A stretch of 44,357 nt of DNA from Pseudoruminococcus sp964385235 (GCA_964385235.1 CAYLOD010000004.1:1-44357), one strand, 5' to 3'; counted from the stretch's first letter, positions 23,408-33,075 are shown. The notes: generated by a model not told the origin, from the letters alone. A program made the numbers and translations.

Positions 23408-25999
23408 TCAGGTCTTGGCGTCATACCATGTCTTTCCGACGCCCGCGTCGGCGACAAGCGGCACAGACAGCGTGACCGCGTTTTCCATTTCCTCGCGGAG
23501 GATTTCCGCCGCCCTCTCCGATTCGTCCTCGGGCGCTTCTACTATCAGCTCGTCATGTACCTGTAAAATCAGCTTAGACTTCATATTTTCGTCCCTGAGC
23601 CGGTTTCTCACACGGATCATGGCTATCTTTATTATATCCGCCGACGTACCCTGTATAGGCATATTTCTCGCCACTCTTTCGCCGAACGCGCGGAGATTAA
23701 AGTTCGAGGACGTGAGCTCGGGCAGGTATCTTCTCCTGCCGAACATAGTCGTAACATATCCGTCGCGCTTTGCCGATTCCACTATATTCCTCATGTATTC
23801 GTCTACGCCTGAATAGTGCGCGAGGTATTCCTTTATATATCTGTCCGCCTCCCTGCGGGTGACGCCAATATCCTTGGACAGCGAAAACGCTCCTATGCCG
23901 TAGACTATGCCGAAGTTTACCGCCTTTGCACGGCTCCTCATCGTCTTTGTCACCATTTCGCGCGGCAGATTGAAAACCTGAGACGCGGTTATGGTGTGAA
24001 TATCGTCGTTATTCTTGAACGCCTCTATCATGGCGGGATCATTCGAGATGTGCGCGAGAACCCTGAGCTCTATTTGCGAGTAGTCGGCGTCAACAAGCAC
24101 ACAGCCGTCCTTTGCCGTGAAAAATCTGCGCAGTTCTCTGCCAAGCTCGGTTCTGACGGGAATATTTTGAAGATTAGGCTCGGTCGAGCTTATTCTGCCC
24201 GTTCGTGTTTCCGTCTGATTAAAGCTCGAATGTATTCTGCCGTCCTCGCCTATAACCTTTAAAAGCCCGTCACAGTAGGTTGACTTCAGCTTTGAATACG
24301 TTCTGTATTCCAATACCAGCGCGACAGCGGGATGCTCATATCGCAAGCCCTCGAGAATCTCCGCGCTCGTCGAATAGCCGCTCTTTGTTTTTTTGCCCGC
24401 GGGCAGTCCGAGCTTTTCAAAGAGAGCGATGCCGAGCTGCTTAGGGGAATTGATATTAAACTCATAGCCGACAGCTTCATATACCTTTTCCGTTATCGAA
24501 TCCAGCTTTTCGCCGATCACCCTGCCATATTCGATTATACCGTCCTTATCGACCATAAAGCCGCAGTTCTCCATATCGGCAAGAACGACAGCAAGCGGTA
24601 TCTCTATCTCGTCAAGCAGCCTCGTCTGCTCCTTGTCGTCTATAAGCCTCATAAGGCATGAGGCGAGCGAGGATATTTCGGCACACTCCCGCATGAGGTC
24701 GCTGCCGCCGTCCAATTCAAAGCTGCCGGGAGCATACTCCTGCCACAGCCTTTCTATGGAATAGTCGGACGAGTTGGGGTTCAGCAAATACGACGCGAGC
24801 ATAGTATCGCAGACTATCCCGCGAGCCTCTATATCACGCTTCAGCAGAACCGATATAAGGGGCTTAATATTGTGAAGCTGTTTTTTTATTCCGGGATTTT
24901 CAAAAATATCTCTCACAATACCGCCGAACGCGGACACTTCGGCGGAAAAATAATATATTCTGTCGTCGCACAGCGCCGCAAACCCCGTCAATTCGCCGTC
25001 GGAAATTTCATATGATATTGAAACGGTTTTGCCGATAAAGGCGCCTGTCGCGTCGTTATAATCAAAATCGTAAACTATGCCGAGCTTTTTTGCCCCGGTA
25101 TTTTTATTTCCGGCAGCGGGTATCTCCTCTCCGCTAAGTCCGAGCTTATCTATCAGCTTGAAAAGCTCAAGTCTTGCCATAAGCCGCGCCGCGCCCGCCG
25201 AATCGCGCTGCTTAGGGATATAGCTGCTTATATCCGTGTCAACTGGAGCGTCCTCGCAGATCTTTCCGAGTTCATAGCTCATATACGCGTTCTCCCTGCC
25301 GGCTATGAGTTTTTTCCTCATACCCTCTTTGATTTCGGGAGACTCTATATTTTTATATATATTGTCAAGACTGCCAAAACGCGATACAAGTTCAATCGCG
25401 CCTTTTTCGCCTATACCCGTGACGCCGGGAATATTGTCGGACGTATCGCCCTGTATCGCCTTTATATCAATAAGCTGCTTAGGGGACACGCCGTATTTTT
25501 CCATAACGGCAGCCTCGTCATACAACGTGACCTCCGGCTTTCCTCCCTTTGTTGCCGCTATTCTGACGGTTACCGACTCAGACACGAGCTGCAGGCTGTC
25601 CCTGTCGCCTGTGGCAATAACGCACTCGTTTCCGTTTTTTGTACATGACGCGGCAAGCGTCCCGAGTATATCGTCCGCCTCGTAGCCTTCGCATTCAACA
25701 AGCCTATAGCCGAGGAGCGTCAAAAGCTCCTTCAGCGGCTTCAGCTGTGACGCAAGCTCCTCGGGCATACCCTTTCGATTTGCCTTATAGCCCCCGTACA
25801 GCTTGTGACGGAATGTCGGCGCTCTCATGTCAAAAGCGATAGCGACCGCATCGGGCTCAGTTTCTCCGAGAACCTTTTCAAGCGTCGTCATAAACCCGAA
25901 AATCGCGTTTGTATACTGTCCGTCCTTCGTTGTGAGCAGCTTTATTCCGAAAAAGGCGCGGTTTAAAATACTGTTGCCGTCTATAACAAGCAGCTTCAT
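23408..25999 (-). CDS. polA: DNA polymerase I
   Basis: The product has 863 residues in three parts. The 5'-3' flap nuclease (about 1-290) has DGNSILNRAFFG, the YEADD (106-110) and GDRDSLQL acids, and DNIPGVTGIG. The middle 3'-5' exonuclease fold (about 300-455) lacks the catalytic Asp and Glu: the position of E. coli DTE reads KTVSIS, so proofreading is absent, as in Bacillus Pol I. The polymerase domain has motif A DADYSQIELR (Asp638), the O-helix RSRAKAVNFGIVYG (about 688-701) and motif C QVHDELIVE (His815, Asp816, Glu817). It fills repair gaps and removes RNA primers. The gene is second in the operon, 51 nt after alr, with GGGGGAT before the ATG. Confidence 0.99.
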   Translation of the reverse strand: MKLLVIDGNSILNRAFFGIKLLTTKDGQYTNAIFGFMTTLEKVLGETEPDAVAIAFDMRAPTFRHKLYGGYKANRKGMPEELASQLKPLKELLTLLGYRLVECEGYEADDILGTLAASCTKNGNECVIATGDRDSLQLVSESVTVRIAATKGGKPEVTLYDEAAVMEKYGVSPKQLIDIKAIQGDTSDNIPGVTGIGEKGAIELVSRFGSLDNIYKNIESPEIKEGMRKKLIAGRENAYMSYELGKICEDAPVDTDISSYIPKQRDSAGAARLMARLELFKLIDKLGLSGEEIPAAGNKNTGAKKLGIVYDFDYNDATGAFIGKTVSISYEISDGELTGFAALCDDRIYYFSAEVSAFGGIVRDIFENPGIKKQLHNIKPLISVLLKRDIEARGIVCDTMLASYLLNPNSSDYSIERLWQEYAPGSFELDGGSDLMRECAEISSLASCLMRLIDDKEQTRLLDEIEIPLAVVLADMENCGFMVDKDGIIEYGRVIGEKLDSITEKVYEAVGYEFNINSPKQLGIALFEKLGLPAGKKTKSGYSTSAEILEGLRYEHPAVALVLEYRTYSKLKSTYCDGLLKVIGEDGRIHSSFNQTETRTGRISSTEPNLQNIPVRTELGRELRRFFTAKDGCVLVDADYSQIELRVLAHISNDPAMIEAFKNNDDIHTITASQVFNLPREMVTKTMRSRAKAVNFGIVYGIGAFSLSKDIGVTRREADRYIKEYLAHYSGVDEYMRNIVESAKRDGYVTTMFGRRRYLPELTSSNFNLRAFGERVARNMPIQGTSADIIKIAMIRVRNRLRDENMKSKLILQVHDELIVEAPEDESERAAEILREEMENAVTLSVPLVADAGVGKTWYDAKT

Positions 26000-26050
26000 G
26001 TAAAAATCCCCCTATTTAACAAGCCTTCGTATCATTCTGTCAAGCGGCTT

Positions 26051-27259
26051 TCACTTGTGTTCAAGTAAATTTCCGGGATAAATATAATCCATAGTGCCGA
26101 CATTCTTGCCGTCTTTAAAATAAACCCTCGGAACGCGCTTGCCTATAATACAGATTATCTCATAATTTATAGTCCCTGCAAGGGCTGCCGTTTCCTCAAA
26201 TGTCACGCGGCAGCCGCCGTCCGTACCGATAACGGTTATCTCGTCGCCTGTAGTAACGCTGTCATTGTCGGTAATATCAAGCATGAGCTGATCCATACAT
26301 ACTCTGCCGATAACAGGCGCGTACTTGCCATTGACTATCATGTGAGCCTTATTGCCGAGCGCGCGCGTATAGCCGTCGGCATATCCTATCGGAACGGTGG
26401 CTATGCGCGTGCGTTTGGTTGTTTTATATGTTCCGCCGTAGCTCACTCTTGTACCCGGCTCAACTGTTTTTATTTGAGCGACGACGGATTTAAGCTGCAT
26501 GGCGGGTATCAGATCAAGCCTGTCCTTAAGCTTTTCCGAGGGTGCCAGCCCGTAAAGGATTATTCCCGCGCGAACCATATTTATATGTGTGCCGGGATAG
26601 TCAATGATCGCGCCGCTGTTGGCACAATGCCTGAGCGGGAAATCTATCCCTCGCGCGGAAAGCCTTTCGATCGCGTCGGAAAAGTATCTGTACTGGCGCA
26701 GCGTATCCTCTCTGCCCTCGGCGCCCTCGTCCGATACGAAGAAATGAGTGAATATCCCCTCGCTCTCAAGTCCCGAACGCCTGCAAACCCGCTCGATAGA
26801 GTCGAGAGAAGCCTTATCCCTCTCTATATCCTGATACATAAAGCCTATACGGCTCATTCCCGTATCGAGCGCTATGTGTATTTTTACCGTCACGTCCGAC
26901 TCAATGGCGCACCTCGACAGGTCGGCGGCATATTCATCGGAAAAAACAGCCTGAGATATATTATTCTCAGCGAGGACGCTCGCGAGATCCGCGGGCGTAA
27001 AGCCGAGGATCAGAATAGACGACTCTATACCATGCTCACGAAGCTGCATGGCCTCCTCAATATTGGAAACGGCAAAGCGCCTGACGCCCATTCTCTCGTA
27101 CTCACGCGCGAGGAATACCGCGCCGTGACCGTAGGCGTCGGCTTTAATGACGCACATTATCTCGCTGCCGTCCTGAACATGATTTTTTATCTCATTATAA
27201 TTATGCTCAATAGCGTTCAAATCTATCTTAGCCCAAGTTCTTTTTAAATATGATCTCAT
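26051..27259 (-). CDS. alr: Alanine racemase
   Basis: The product has 402 residues. The PLP lysine is Lys39 in VIKADAYGHG and the opposing catalytic Tyr is in RVSYGGTY (about 280). GRVCMDQLMLD and the N-terminal TIM-barrel start TWAKIDLNAIEHNY also match. The enzyme makes D-alanine for peptidoglycan and teichoic acids. At 402 residues it is slightly longer than the usual 370-390, with a short C-terminal extension. ATG 27259 has GGGAGG 9 nt upstream. It is first in the alr-polA-phosphatase-rimI operon. Confidence 0.97.
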   Translation of the reverse strand: MRSYLKRTWAKIDLNAIEHNYNEIKNHVQDGSEIMCVIKADAYGHGAVFLAREYERMGVRRFAVSNIEEAMQLREHGIESSILILGFTPADLASVLAENNISQAVFSDEYAADLSRCAIESDVTVKIHIALDTGMSRIGFMYQDIERDKASLDSIERVCRRSGLESEGIFTHFFVSDEGAEGREDTLRQYRYFSDAIERLSARGIDFPLRHCANSGAIIDYPGTHINMVRAGIILYGLAPSEKLKDRLDLIPAMQLKSVVAQIKTVEPGTRVSYGGTYKTTKRTRIATVPIGYADGYTRALGNKAHMIVNGKYAPVIGRVCMDQLMLDITDNDSVTTGDEITVIGTDGGCRVTFEETAALAGTINYEIICIIGKRVPRVYFKDGKNVGTMDYIYPGNLLEHK

Positions 27260-27307
27260 CGGAGCCAGCCTCCCGTTACAGTAATTTTATGCCGAAAACT
27301 AAATCCT

Positions 27308-27336
27308 ATTTTACAGCAAGGGGAATGTGTTGTCAA
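27308..27336 (-). promoter_or_regulatory. Sigma-A promoter of the alr operon
   Basis: TTGACA (27331-27336), 17-nt spacer, TAAAAT (27308-27313). It lies directly behind the terminator of the upstream sugar operon. Confidence 0.75.
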
Positions 27337-27337
27337 T

Positions 27338-27375
27338 CAAAACAAAGGCGGCGAAGCATTTTACGCCTCGCCGCC
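27338..27375 (-). terminator. Terminator of the oligosaccharide-uptake operon
   Basis: GGCGGCGA (27347-27354) pairs with TCGCCGCC (27368-27375); on the - strand it is followed by TTTGTTTTG. It is 20 nt past the GH13 gene stop. Confidence 0.85.
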
Positions 27376-27395
27376 GATATTGTAATGCGCTTAAA

Positions 27396-29084
27396 TTACT
27401 TTAATACTACAACGCTGTTTGCCGGGATCGTGAGCTGATCGCCGTTAAGCGCAACCTTTTCGGTATTTGTGGTGTCGCTTACAGCGTAACCTCTTACGCC
27501 CGAGTATGACATAATATCCTTTGAAACCGTAACAGTCTGTGTATCACCGCTGATATTCATTACGACCATAACCTTAGAGCCGTTGTAATCGCTGGTATAC
27601 GCGCCAACCTTGACGTTGTTCGCGTCAAGGACGACAGGCGTAAAGGTTCCCCTCGCGATTTCGGGATTTTGGAGCTTGAGCCTTATGATCTTCTTGTAGA
27701 AGTTTACAAGGGAGTTTTCATTTTTCAGCGCTTCTTCTACGCCCTCGGCGGGCTTTTCATTATTGCTTGAGCCGGGGATCTTAGCTACATAGCCCGTATT
27801 ATCGGACAGTGACCAAACCATGCCAGTTCTCTTTTCGGGGTCGTTGCTCGAGCCTGTCATGCCGATCTCCTCGCCGTAATAGATGAACGGATTGCCGGGA
27901 ACCATAAGGTACAGCATAGCCGCATTCTTTTCGCGCTGGGGTATTTTCGTGAGGAAGCCCGCGCTGCGCGCTGTGTCATGGTTTGAAAGGAACGGGGCGC
28001 TGATGGCATTCTTGTTGTTTTCGGATATGGAATCCTGCCATGTCTTGATATAATCGAAGTAGTTCTGACAGTTGCTTGTGTTGACGGCTTTAACGATTTG
28101 TCCGCCGGAACCCTGCATATCAAAGTTAAAGAAGCTGTCAAGTCCGCTCTGATAGAACTCCGAGATGGTTCCGCCGCCCTGCCATACCTCGGCGACGATG
28201 TACGAATCCTCCTTTATGGATTTGCAGTAATCGTTGAGCCACTTTATATCCTCAATGGACTTTTTGGCATTGGTGTCATAATGATATGCCGCGTCAAGAC
28301 GGAAACCGTCGATCTTTATGTCGGTGAGCCAGTATTTGCAGATTTTCTTTATCTCGTCCCTGACCTTTTCGTTGTCCCAGTTAAGGTCGGGCATCGCCTT
28401 GTCAAAAGCTGACTCATAGTACCAGCCCTTGGCGCCGCTGTAGTAATATGTAGTGCTTGCATCTACAGGCCTGCTGTCAGACTGCTTAAAGTGATAATAC
28501 TGCGCGTAGCCGTCAGACTTGCCCGCCTTCAGCTCCTCCTTGGCCTTTTTGAACCATTCATGGGCGTCAGAGGTGTGGTTTATAACAAGATCTATTATAA
28601 CACTTATCCCGCGTTTATGCGCCTCGTCAAGGAATGTCTTGAAGTCGTCCATCGTCCCGTATGCGGGGTCGATGCTGTAGTAATCCCTGACGTCGTATTT
28701 GTGATAGGTGCCCGATTTCATTATAGGCATAAGCCATATGCCGTCAACGCCGAGATCGTCCGTTGTTTTCGGGTCGCCGTCGTTAAGGTAATCAAGCTTG
28801 GAGGTAAGACCCTTAAGGTCGCCTATGCCGTCACCGTCGGAATCACAGAACGAATAAACAAAGATCTCGTAGTAATTCCTGTATTTGTCTGACGACGGCG
28901 TGTAGTCTACCGAAGTAAAGCCGCCGTCCTCGGGAACGCCGGCCGCTGAGCCCGATGTCACGCTCTGTGTACTGTTGTCGGTGCTATTGTCGGTGTTGCT
29001 CTCGTTATTTGGTCCGCAGCCGGTAAATACAGCCGAGGCAAGCATCGCCGCGCACAGCGCTATTGCCAAAAGTCTTTTTTTCAA
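27396..29084 (-). CDS. GH13 alpha-amylase-family lipoprotein
   Basis: The product has 562 residues. A type II signal peptide ends in the lipobox FTGC with Cys23, followed by a Ser/Thr/Asn-rich linker to about 55. The (beta/alpha)8 domain carries all GH13 regions: DLVINHT (about 165-171), GFRLDAA with nucleophile Asp264, AEVW with acid/base Glu299, and SNHD with Asp370. DSDGDGIGDLKGL (about 81-93) is the calcium loop typical of oligosaccharide-acting members. The C-terminal domain (about 480-562) is all-beta. It should sit on the outer membrane face and cut or transfer alpha-glucans near the uptake system. The start is TTG 29084 with AAAGGAG 8 nt upstream. Exact specificity (alpha-amylase, neopullulanase or transglucosylase) cannot be told. 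Confidence 0.93.
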   Translation of the reverse strand: MKKRLLAIALCAAMLASAVFTGCGPNNESNTDNSTDNSTQSVTSGSAAGVPEDGGFTSVDYTPSSDKYRNYYEIFVYSFCDSDGDGIGDLKGLTSKLDYLNDGDPKTTDDLGVDGIWLMPIMKSGTYHKYDVRDYYSIDPAYGTMDDFKTFLDEAHKRGISVIIDLVINHTSDAHEWFKKAKEELKAGKSDGYAQYYHFKQSDSRPVDASTTYYYSGAKGWYYESAFDKAMPDLNWDNEKVRDEIKKICKYWLTDIKIDGFRLDAAYHYDTNAKKSIEDIKWLNDYCKSIKEDSYIVAEVWQGGGTISEFYQSGLDSFFNFDMQGSGGQIVKAVNTSNCQNYFDYIKTWQDSISENNKNAISAPFLSNHDTARSAGFLTKIPQREKNAAMLYLMVPGNPFIYYGEEIGMTGSSNDPEKRTGMVWSLSDNTGYVAKIPGSSNNEKPAEGVEEALKNENSLVNFYKKIIRLKLQNPEIARGTFTPVVLDANNVKVGAYTSDYNGSKVMVVMNISGDTQTVTVSKDIMSYSGVRGYAVSDTTNTEKVALNGDQLTIPANSVVVLK

Positions 29085-29106
29085 TTAAATCTCTCCTTTA
29101 CAAGAA

Positions 29107-29140
29107 GAAGCAGGGAGCGACATACGCCGCCCCTTGCTTC
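29107..29140 (-). other. Intercistronic hairpin between permease and GH13 gene
   Basis: GAAGCAGGG (29107-29115) pairs with CCCTTGCTTC (29131-29140) with one bulge, and GCG/CGC pairing extends it. On the - strand it is followed by TTCTTGT, so it may reduce read-through into the GH13 gene or protect upstream mRNA. Confidence 0.55.
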
Positions 29141-29153
29141 GTTTTGTTAATAA

Positions 29154-30017
29154 TCAGCCCTTAACAGCGCCGCCTGTGACACCTTCAACATAATACTTCT
29201 GCATAATGACAAACAAAATTGTTATAGGTATCGCGACGACAACCGCACCCGCGAAGAACGTTGTATAATTTTGGTAATAAACTTCTCTTTGGAGCATTTG
29301 CTGCAGACCGAGGGCAACAGTGTAGTTATCTCTGTTATCCTTCATGATGTAGCTTACAAAGATAAAGTCTACCCACGGACCGATAAATGTCGTCAAAGCT
29401 GTGTAAACGAGTATCGGCTTTGAAAGCGGAAGGATTATCCTCCAGAAGATCGTGTTTCTGTTCGCTCCGTCGATAGTCGCCGCCTCATCAAGTGAACGCG
29501 AGATCGTATCGAAGAATCCCTTGCTTATCTGATAACTCAAGCCGGCACCCGCGCTGTATACAAGTATGAGAGCGAAGAGTGACTGGCTCAGACCTATCCA
29601 TTCAATGATAGCGTAGGTAGCCGCCATTGACATGAAGCCCGGGAACATACCGAGAATAAGACCGATATTGAGGAACCTTTTGCGCCATTTAAAGCGCAGA
29701 CGGCTCAGCGCGTAGCTCGTCATAAGTACGAACAGCGTTGAAATAACGCATGATATAATGGCTACAAACAACGTGTTGGCAAACCAGCGCCAGTACGGGA
29801 AATCCTCGTTATTACCGAGATTCAGGTAGTTTTGAAATGTCCACACCCTTGGTATGAAGTGCGACTGCGGACCTTCTTCACCGCTGAAAGACGTCATAAT
29901 GATCCATACCACCGGAAGCAGCCAGATAATCGCCATGACAGTAAGAACAATATATATTAAAATATTGACCGTCTTTTGTCTTTTAGAATAAGATTTTTCT
30001 CCGACAACCTGTGTCAT
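29154..30017 (-). CDS. Sugar ABC transporter permease, MalG type
   Basis: The product has 287 residues and six membrane segments. The EAA loop, LDEAATIDGANRNTIFWRI, near residue 190 is the contact site for the ATPase. The C-terminal EGVTGGAVKG is the usual MalG/GanQ ending. It forms a heterodimeric channel with the MalF-type protein; its ATG at 30017 overlaps the stop of that gene by 4 nt (ATGA), with GAGGAGG upstream. The adjoining GH13 enzyme suggests malto-oligosaccharides as substrate; this is inferred from context. Confidence 0.93.
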   Translation of the reverse strand: MTQVVGEKSYSKRQKTVNILIYIVLTVMAIIWLLPVVWIIMTSFSGEEGPQSHFIPRVWTFQNYLNLGNNEDFPYWRWFANTLFVAIISCVISTLFVLMTSYALSRLRFKWRKRFLNIGLILGMFPGFMSMAATYAIIEWIGLSQSLFALILVYSAGAGLSYQISKGFFDTISRSLDEAATIDGANRNTIFWRIILPLSKPILVYTALTTFIGPWVDFIFVSYIMKDNRDNYTVALGLQQMLQREVYYQNYTTFFAGAVVVAIPITILFVIMQKYYVEGVTGGAVKG

Positions 30018-31507
30018 CCGAATGCCTCCTCATCTTTAGCCGATTTTGACATATTATAGGTAATCAGCGAAGCCGCGGCGCAAATGACGAAGATGATGAT
30101 ACCTATAACAGCCGCAAGGTTGTAGTCCTGATTTGTTTGTGTCAGCTTATACAGCCATGTGACGAGCAGGTCGGTCTTGCCCGCGCCGCTGTAGTAATCC
30201 GCTGTTTTCGGTTCGCCGCCCGTCAAGAGGTAGATTACATTAAAGTTGTTAATATTTCCGACAAATGAGGAAATAAGAGACGGGGTAGTAACAAAGAGCA
30301 TATACGGCAGAGTGATCTTAATAAATGTCTGGAACGCGTTAGCTCCGTCGATCTTCGCGCTCTCATACAGATCATCGGGGATATTCATAAGTATGCCGCT
30401 CGTGCTGAGCATTGTATACGGGATACCTATCCACATATTGACTACAATGACGACTACTCTCGCCCATGTCGCATCAGACAGGAAAGGTAGCGACGCACTA
30501 ATCAAGCCCCAGTTTTTAAGCGCTGCGTTAAGAGTACCGTGGTCAGCGAGAAGCTGGTTGATGGAGAGGAGCGTAACAAAGTTGGGGATAGCTATCGTGA
30601 TAACGAAAAGCGTTCTCCACATTGCCTTGAACTTGATGCCCTTTTTGTTGATAAGGAGGGCAAGGATCATGCCGAAAATGTAGTTTGTAAATGTCGCGAA
30701 TACAGCCCATATGAACGTCCAGCCGAGGATCTTGCCGAATGTGTATGATTTCTCGGGACTGTCGAAGAAAACGTCCGCGAAGTTCTGAAAACCTACCCAA
30801 GTGAACAAATTGGGCTTTTGGTGCATATTATCGTAGTTTGTAAACGCGAGGAAGATAGTGAAAACTATCGGGAGAACCGTAAAGCAGAGGATAAGCGTTA
30901 TCGGAAGACTTAAAAGCGTTATATGGAAACGCTCGTCAAGGAACATAAGTACTTCCTTCTTAAAGCTCATGGGCTTTTTGCCCGCTTTAATCGTGTCCTC
31001 GACAATCTTGGCGGACTTTATATTCATGATGTACATTACAAAAAACGCTATGGTGATCATGAACGTCATAATGCTGACAAGAAGTATATCGAGGGATATG
31101 TCGCGGGGAACTATCTGAGTACCCCAGCCGCTCGGATCCACAATCTCAATAGGCCCTTCGGTTCCGAGAGTTCCGAATTTGCTTATATACTGAAACGCGA
31201 ATCCGAAAAGATAGGCAAAATAAACTACCTCAATAGACAGGAAAAGCAAACCCTTAATTATCTGACCTTTGATAATATTGCCGGCGCCCATAATGATGTA
31301 TGAAAGTTTGACGCCTATGCCGCCCCTGACAAATGTCGTTCCGTAGAAATAAAAGCCATTGACTATAGTGTTGAAGATTTTTATAATCCCACGACCGATT
31401 GCGGTGAAAAACTTACCGAGATATGAGGGTATGCTCTTGAAGAAGGTCTTGATTCGGTAAATTATTTTCTGCATGGTACTCAACTGCATATAATCAAGAA
31501 AATCCAT
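30014..31507 (-). CDS. Sugar ABC transporter permease, MalF type with long N-terminus
   Basis: The product has 497 residues. The usual six-span permease domain (about 200-490) carries the EAA loop YESAKIDGANAFQTFIKI. Before it are two additional membrane spans (about 80-170) in a region with VKLSYIIMGAGNIIKGQIIKGLLFL, seen in Gram-positive MalC/MalF proteins and larger than in minimal sugar permeases. ATG 31507 is preferred over GTG 31516, because AAAGGG is 8 nt before the ATG and directly abuts the GTG. It is second in the operon after the binding protein, behind a long hairpin at 31554-31593. Confidence 0.92.
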   Translation of the reverse strand: MDFLDYMQLSTMQKIIYRIKTFFKSIPSYLGKFFTAIGRGIIKIFNTIVNGFYFYGTTFVRGGIGVKLSYIIMGAGNIIKGQIIKGLLFLSIEVVYFAYLFGFAFQYISKFGTLGTEGPIEIVDPSGWGTQIVPRDISLDILLVSIMTFMITIAFFVMYIMNIKSAKIVEDTIKAGKKPMSFKKEVLMFLDERFHITLLSLPITLILCFTVLPIVFTIFLAFTNYDNMHQKPNLFTWVGFQNFADVFFDSPEKSYTFGKILGWTFIWAVFATFTNYIFGMILALLINKKGIKFKAMWRTLFVITIAIPNFVTLLSINQLLADHGTLNAALKNWGLISASLPFLSDATWARVVVIVVNMWIGIPYTMLSTSGILMNIPDDLYESAKIDGANAFQTFIKITLPYMLFVTTPSLISSFVGNINNFNVIYLLTGGEPKTADYYSGAGKTDLLVTWLYKLTQTNQDYNLAAVIGIIIFVICAAASLITYNMSKSAKDEEAFG

Positions 31508-31553
31508 ACAATGCACCCTTTCTGAAAAATGATTATGTTACCGGCTTTATTTA

Positions 31554-31593
31554 AGCAGCCTGAATAGTTGCATTCAAGCTGCTCTCATAAAGC
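31554..31593 (-). other. Long intercistronic hairpin after the binding-protein gene
   Basis: GCTTTAT (31554-31560) pairs with ATAAAGC (31587-31593), and AGCAGC/GCTGCT and TGAAT/ATTCA pair inside, giving about 18 bp around a small loop. There is no T-run. Such hairpins commonly stabilise the 3' end of the binding-protein message so that it is made in excess over the permeases. Confidence 0.7.
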
Positions 31594-31647
31594 TTACCGC
31601 ATCTTAAATTACAGTTTGATTATTTTTATCAAAAGACAGGGTGTCTG

Positions 31648-33075
31648 TTAAGCGTTCTCGACACTCTTGACCTGAGTTTCGAGAGCTTTCTTTATATCAT
31701 CGTCGCTATTAAAGTTGCCGGTGGTAGCGTCTTTGCCGACAGCCGCGATCGGATCCCAGAAGGCCTGTGTGCAAACAGACTGTGAATGAGCAAACGGCAT
31801 CTGAGCGTCGATAGCCGCGACGATAGGATTGTTCTTGACCTCATCGCTTTCACGGAGTTCTTTGTTTGTCGGGATAAGGTTTCTGCCCTTATATCTCTGT
31901 TCCTGAACGTCCTTGCCTGTGAGGTAGGAGGCTATGATAGCGGAGGTGATTGTGTATTTGGACTGTGAGTTTACACCGACGAGCTTATATCCGCCGAAGG
32001 AATTAAGCTGTGTATCTTTTCCACCCAGTTTAACAGTCGGGAGTTTGGCAGCGCCGACGTTGTCCTTGCCCCATACTTTCTGTAAGGTCGCTGTGTTCCA
32101 TGTGCCTGTTACAACAGCCTTGAGCTTGCCGTCGTTAAGGTAGCTGGCGATAGCCGCGTCGTCACCGCTGGGGATAAAGACACCACTGTAGTTGTCCGCG
32201 AGATCTTTCATAGCTTTAACGGCATTTACACCCTCGTCACCCGTGAACTTCTCGAGTGTCATCTTGTTTGTGCTTGTGTCAAGCTTGATATCGCAGCCCG
32301 CGGCGTAGAAGAAGCCCGCGTTGTACCATGCGTTGTCAAGAGCCATAAGAACTGTTGCGCTCTTCTCCTTGGCCTTGTCGAGGAGACCCTCAAAGGACTT
32401 GACGTCGTCCTCGGTGAATGTAGCCTTGTCATAGAAGAGAATATAGCCGTTATCGGAGGTCATGGGATACGCATAGATCTTTTCGTCTACCTTAGTATTG
32501 GCGACCGCGTCCTCCATATTTTCGTCGTTAATCTGTCCCTGAAGCAGTGCGGGAACCTCGGCGATAGCCTGTGCCTGTACAGCTCTGAGGAGTGTATCCG
32601 TCGGGAACTGGAATACATCGGCAGCCTTTGTGGGATCCTCCGTCAGCTTGCCGACAGCGTCGTTCTCGCCGACCTCAACAACCTTAAAGTCATAAGTTAC
32701 GCCGTCCGCCTTGTAAATATCCTTGAATCCCTTGCCTGTGAAGTCGTAGGCGCCGTTTTTATCCTTATCACCGTTAAGAGCGGCCTTAACAAAGTTCTTG
32801 TCGCCGCCGGGAGCCCATACCTTGATCTCGACCTTGCCGCCGTTAGCGCTTGCCTCCTCCTTGATTTTAGCAACCATCTGCTCGATTGTCGGAGCGGGCG
32901 CGGCTGTTGAGGAGCTGCTTGCTGTTGATGTTGTTCCACTCGCTGTTGATGTTGTTCCGCTCGCTGTTGATGTTGTTTCGCCGCCGTTGCCGCCGCCACC
33001 GCAGCCTGCTAACACACCTGCGCACATGAGTGCCGCGAGTAATAATGCGGTCGTCTTTTTTGCTTTACTTACCAT
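31648..33075 (-). CDS. Extracellular sugar-binding lipoprotein of an ABC importer
   Basis: The product has 475 residues. The signal peptide ends in lipobox VLAGC with Cys25. A Gly stretch and a TTSTASG-repeat linker (about 34-60) tether the mature domain (from about 62), a family 1 solute-binding protein like MalE with VEIKVWAPGGD at the start, KIYAYPMTSDNGYILFYDK in the hinge region and a C-terminal PIVAAIDAQMPFAHS...WDPIAAVG block. ATG 33075 has GAAGGA 7 nt upstream. It is first of four genes (binding protein, two permeases, GH13 enzyme); no ATPase gene is included, so a shared MsmK/UgpC-type ATPase from elsewhere is likely. Confidence 0.94.
   Translation of the reverse strand: MVSKAKKTTALLLAALMCAGVLAGCGGGGNGGETTSTASGTTSTASGTTSTASSSSTAAPAPTIEQMVAKIKEEASANGGKVEIKVWAPGGDKNFVKAALNGDKDKNGAYDFTGKGFKDIYKADGVTYDFKVVEVGENDAVGKLTEDPTKAADVFQFPTDTLLRAVQAQAIAEVPALLQGQINDENMEDAVANTKVDEKIYAYPMTSDNGYILFYDKATFTEDDVKSFEGLLDKAKEKSATVLMALDNAWYNAGFFYAAGCDIKLDTSTNKMTLEKFTGDEGVNAVKAMKDLADNYSGVFIPSGDDAAIASYLNDGKLKAVVTGTWNTATLQKVWGKDNVGAAKLPTVKLGGKDTQLNSFGGYKLVGVNSQSKYTITSAIIASYLTGKDVQEQRYKGRNLIPTNKELRESDEVKNNPIVAAIDAQMPFAHSQSVCTQAFWDPIAAVGKDATTGNFNSDDDIKKALETQVKSVENA
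32921..32983. repeat. 21-bp tandem repeat in the lipoprotein linker
   Basis: Three near-identical 21-bp units (GCTGTTGATGTTGTTCC plus four variable bases, + strand) encode three copies of TTSTASG. The linker length could change by slippage without breaking the frame. Confidence 0.9.

Noticed and set aside
26342..27247. 301-codon ORF antisense to alr
   Set aside because: The + strand frame lies wholly inside the alr gene and shows no protein features of its own.
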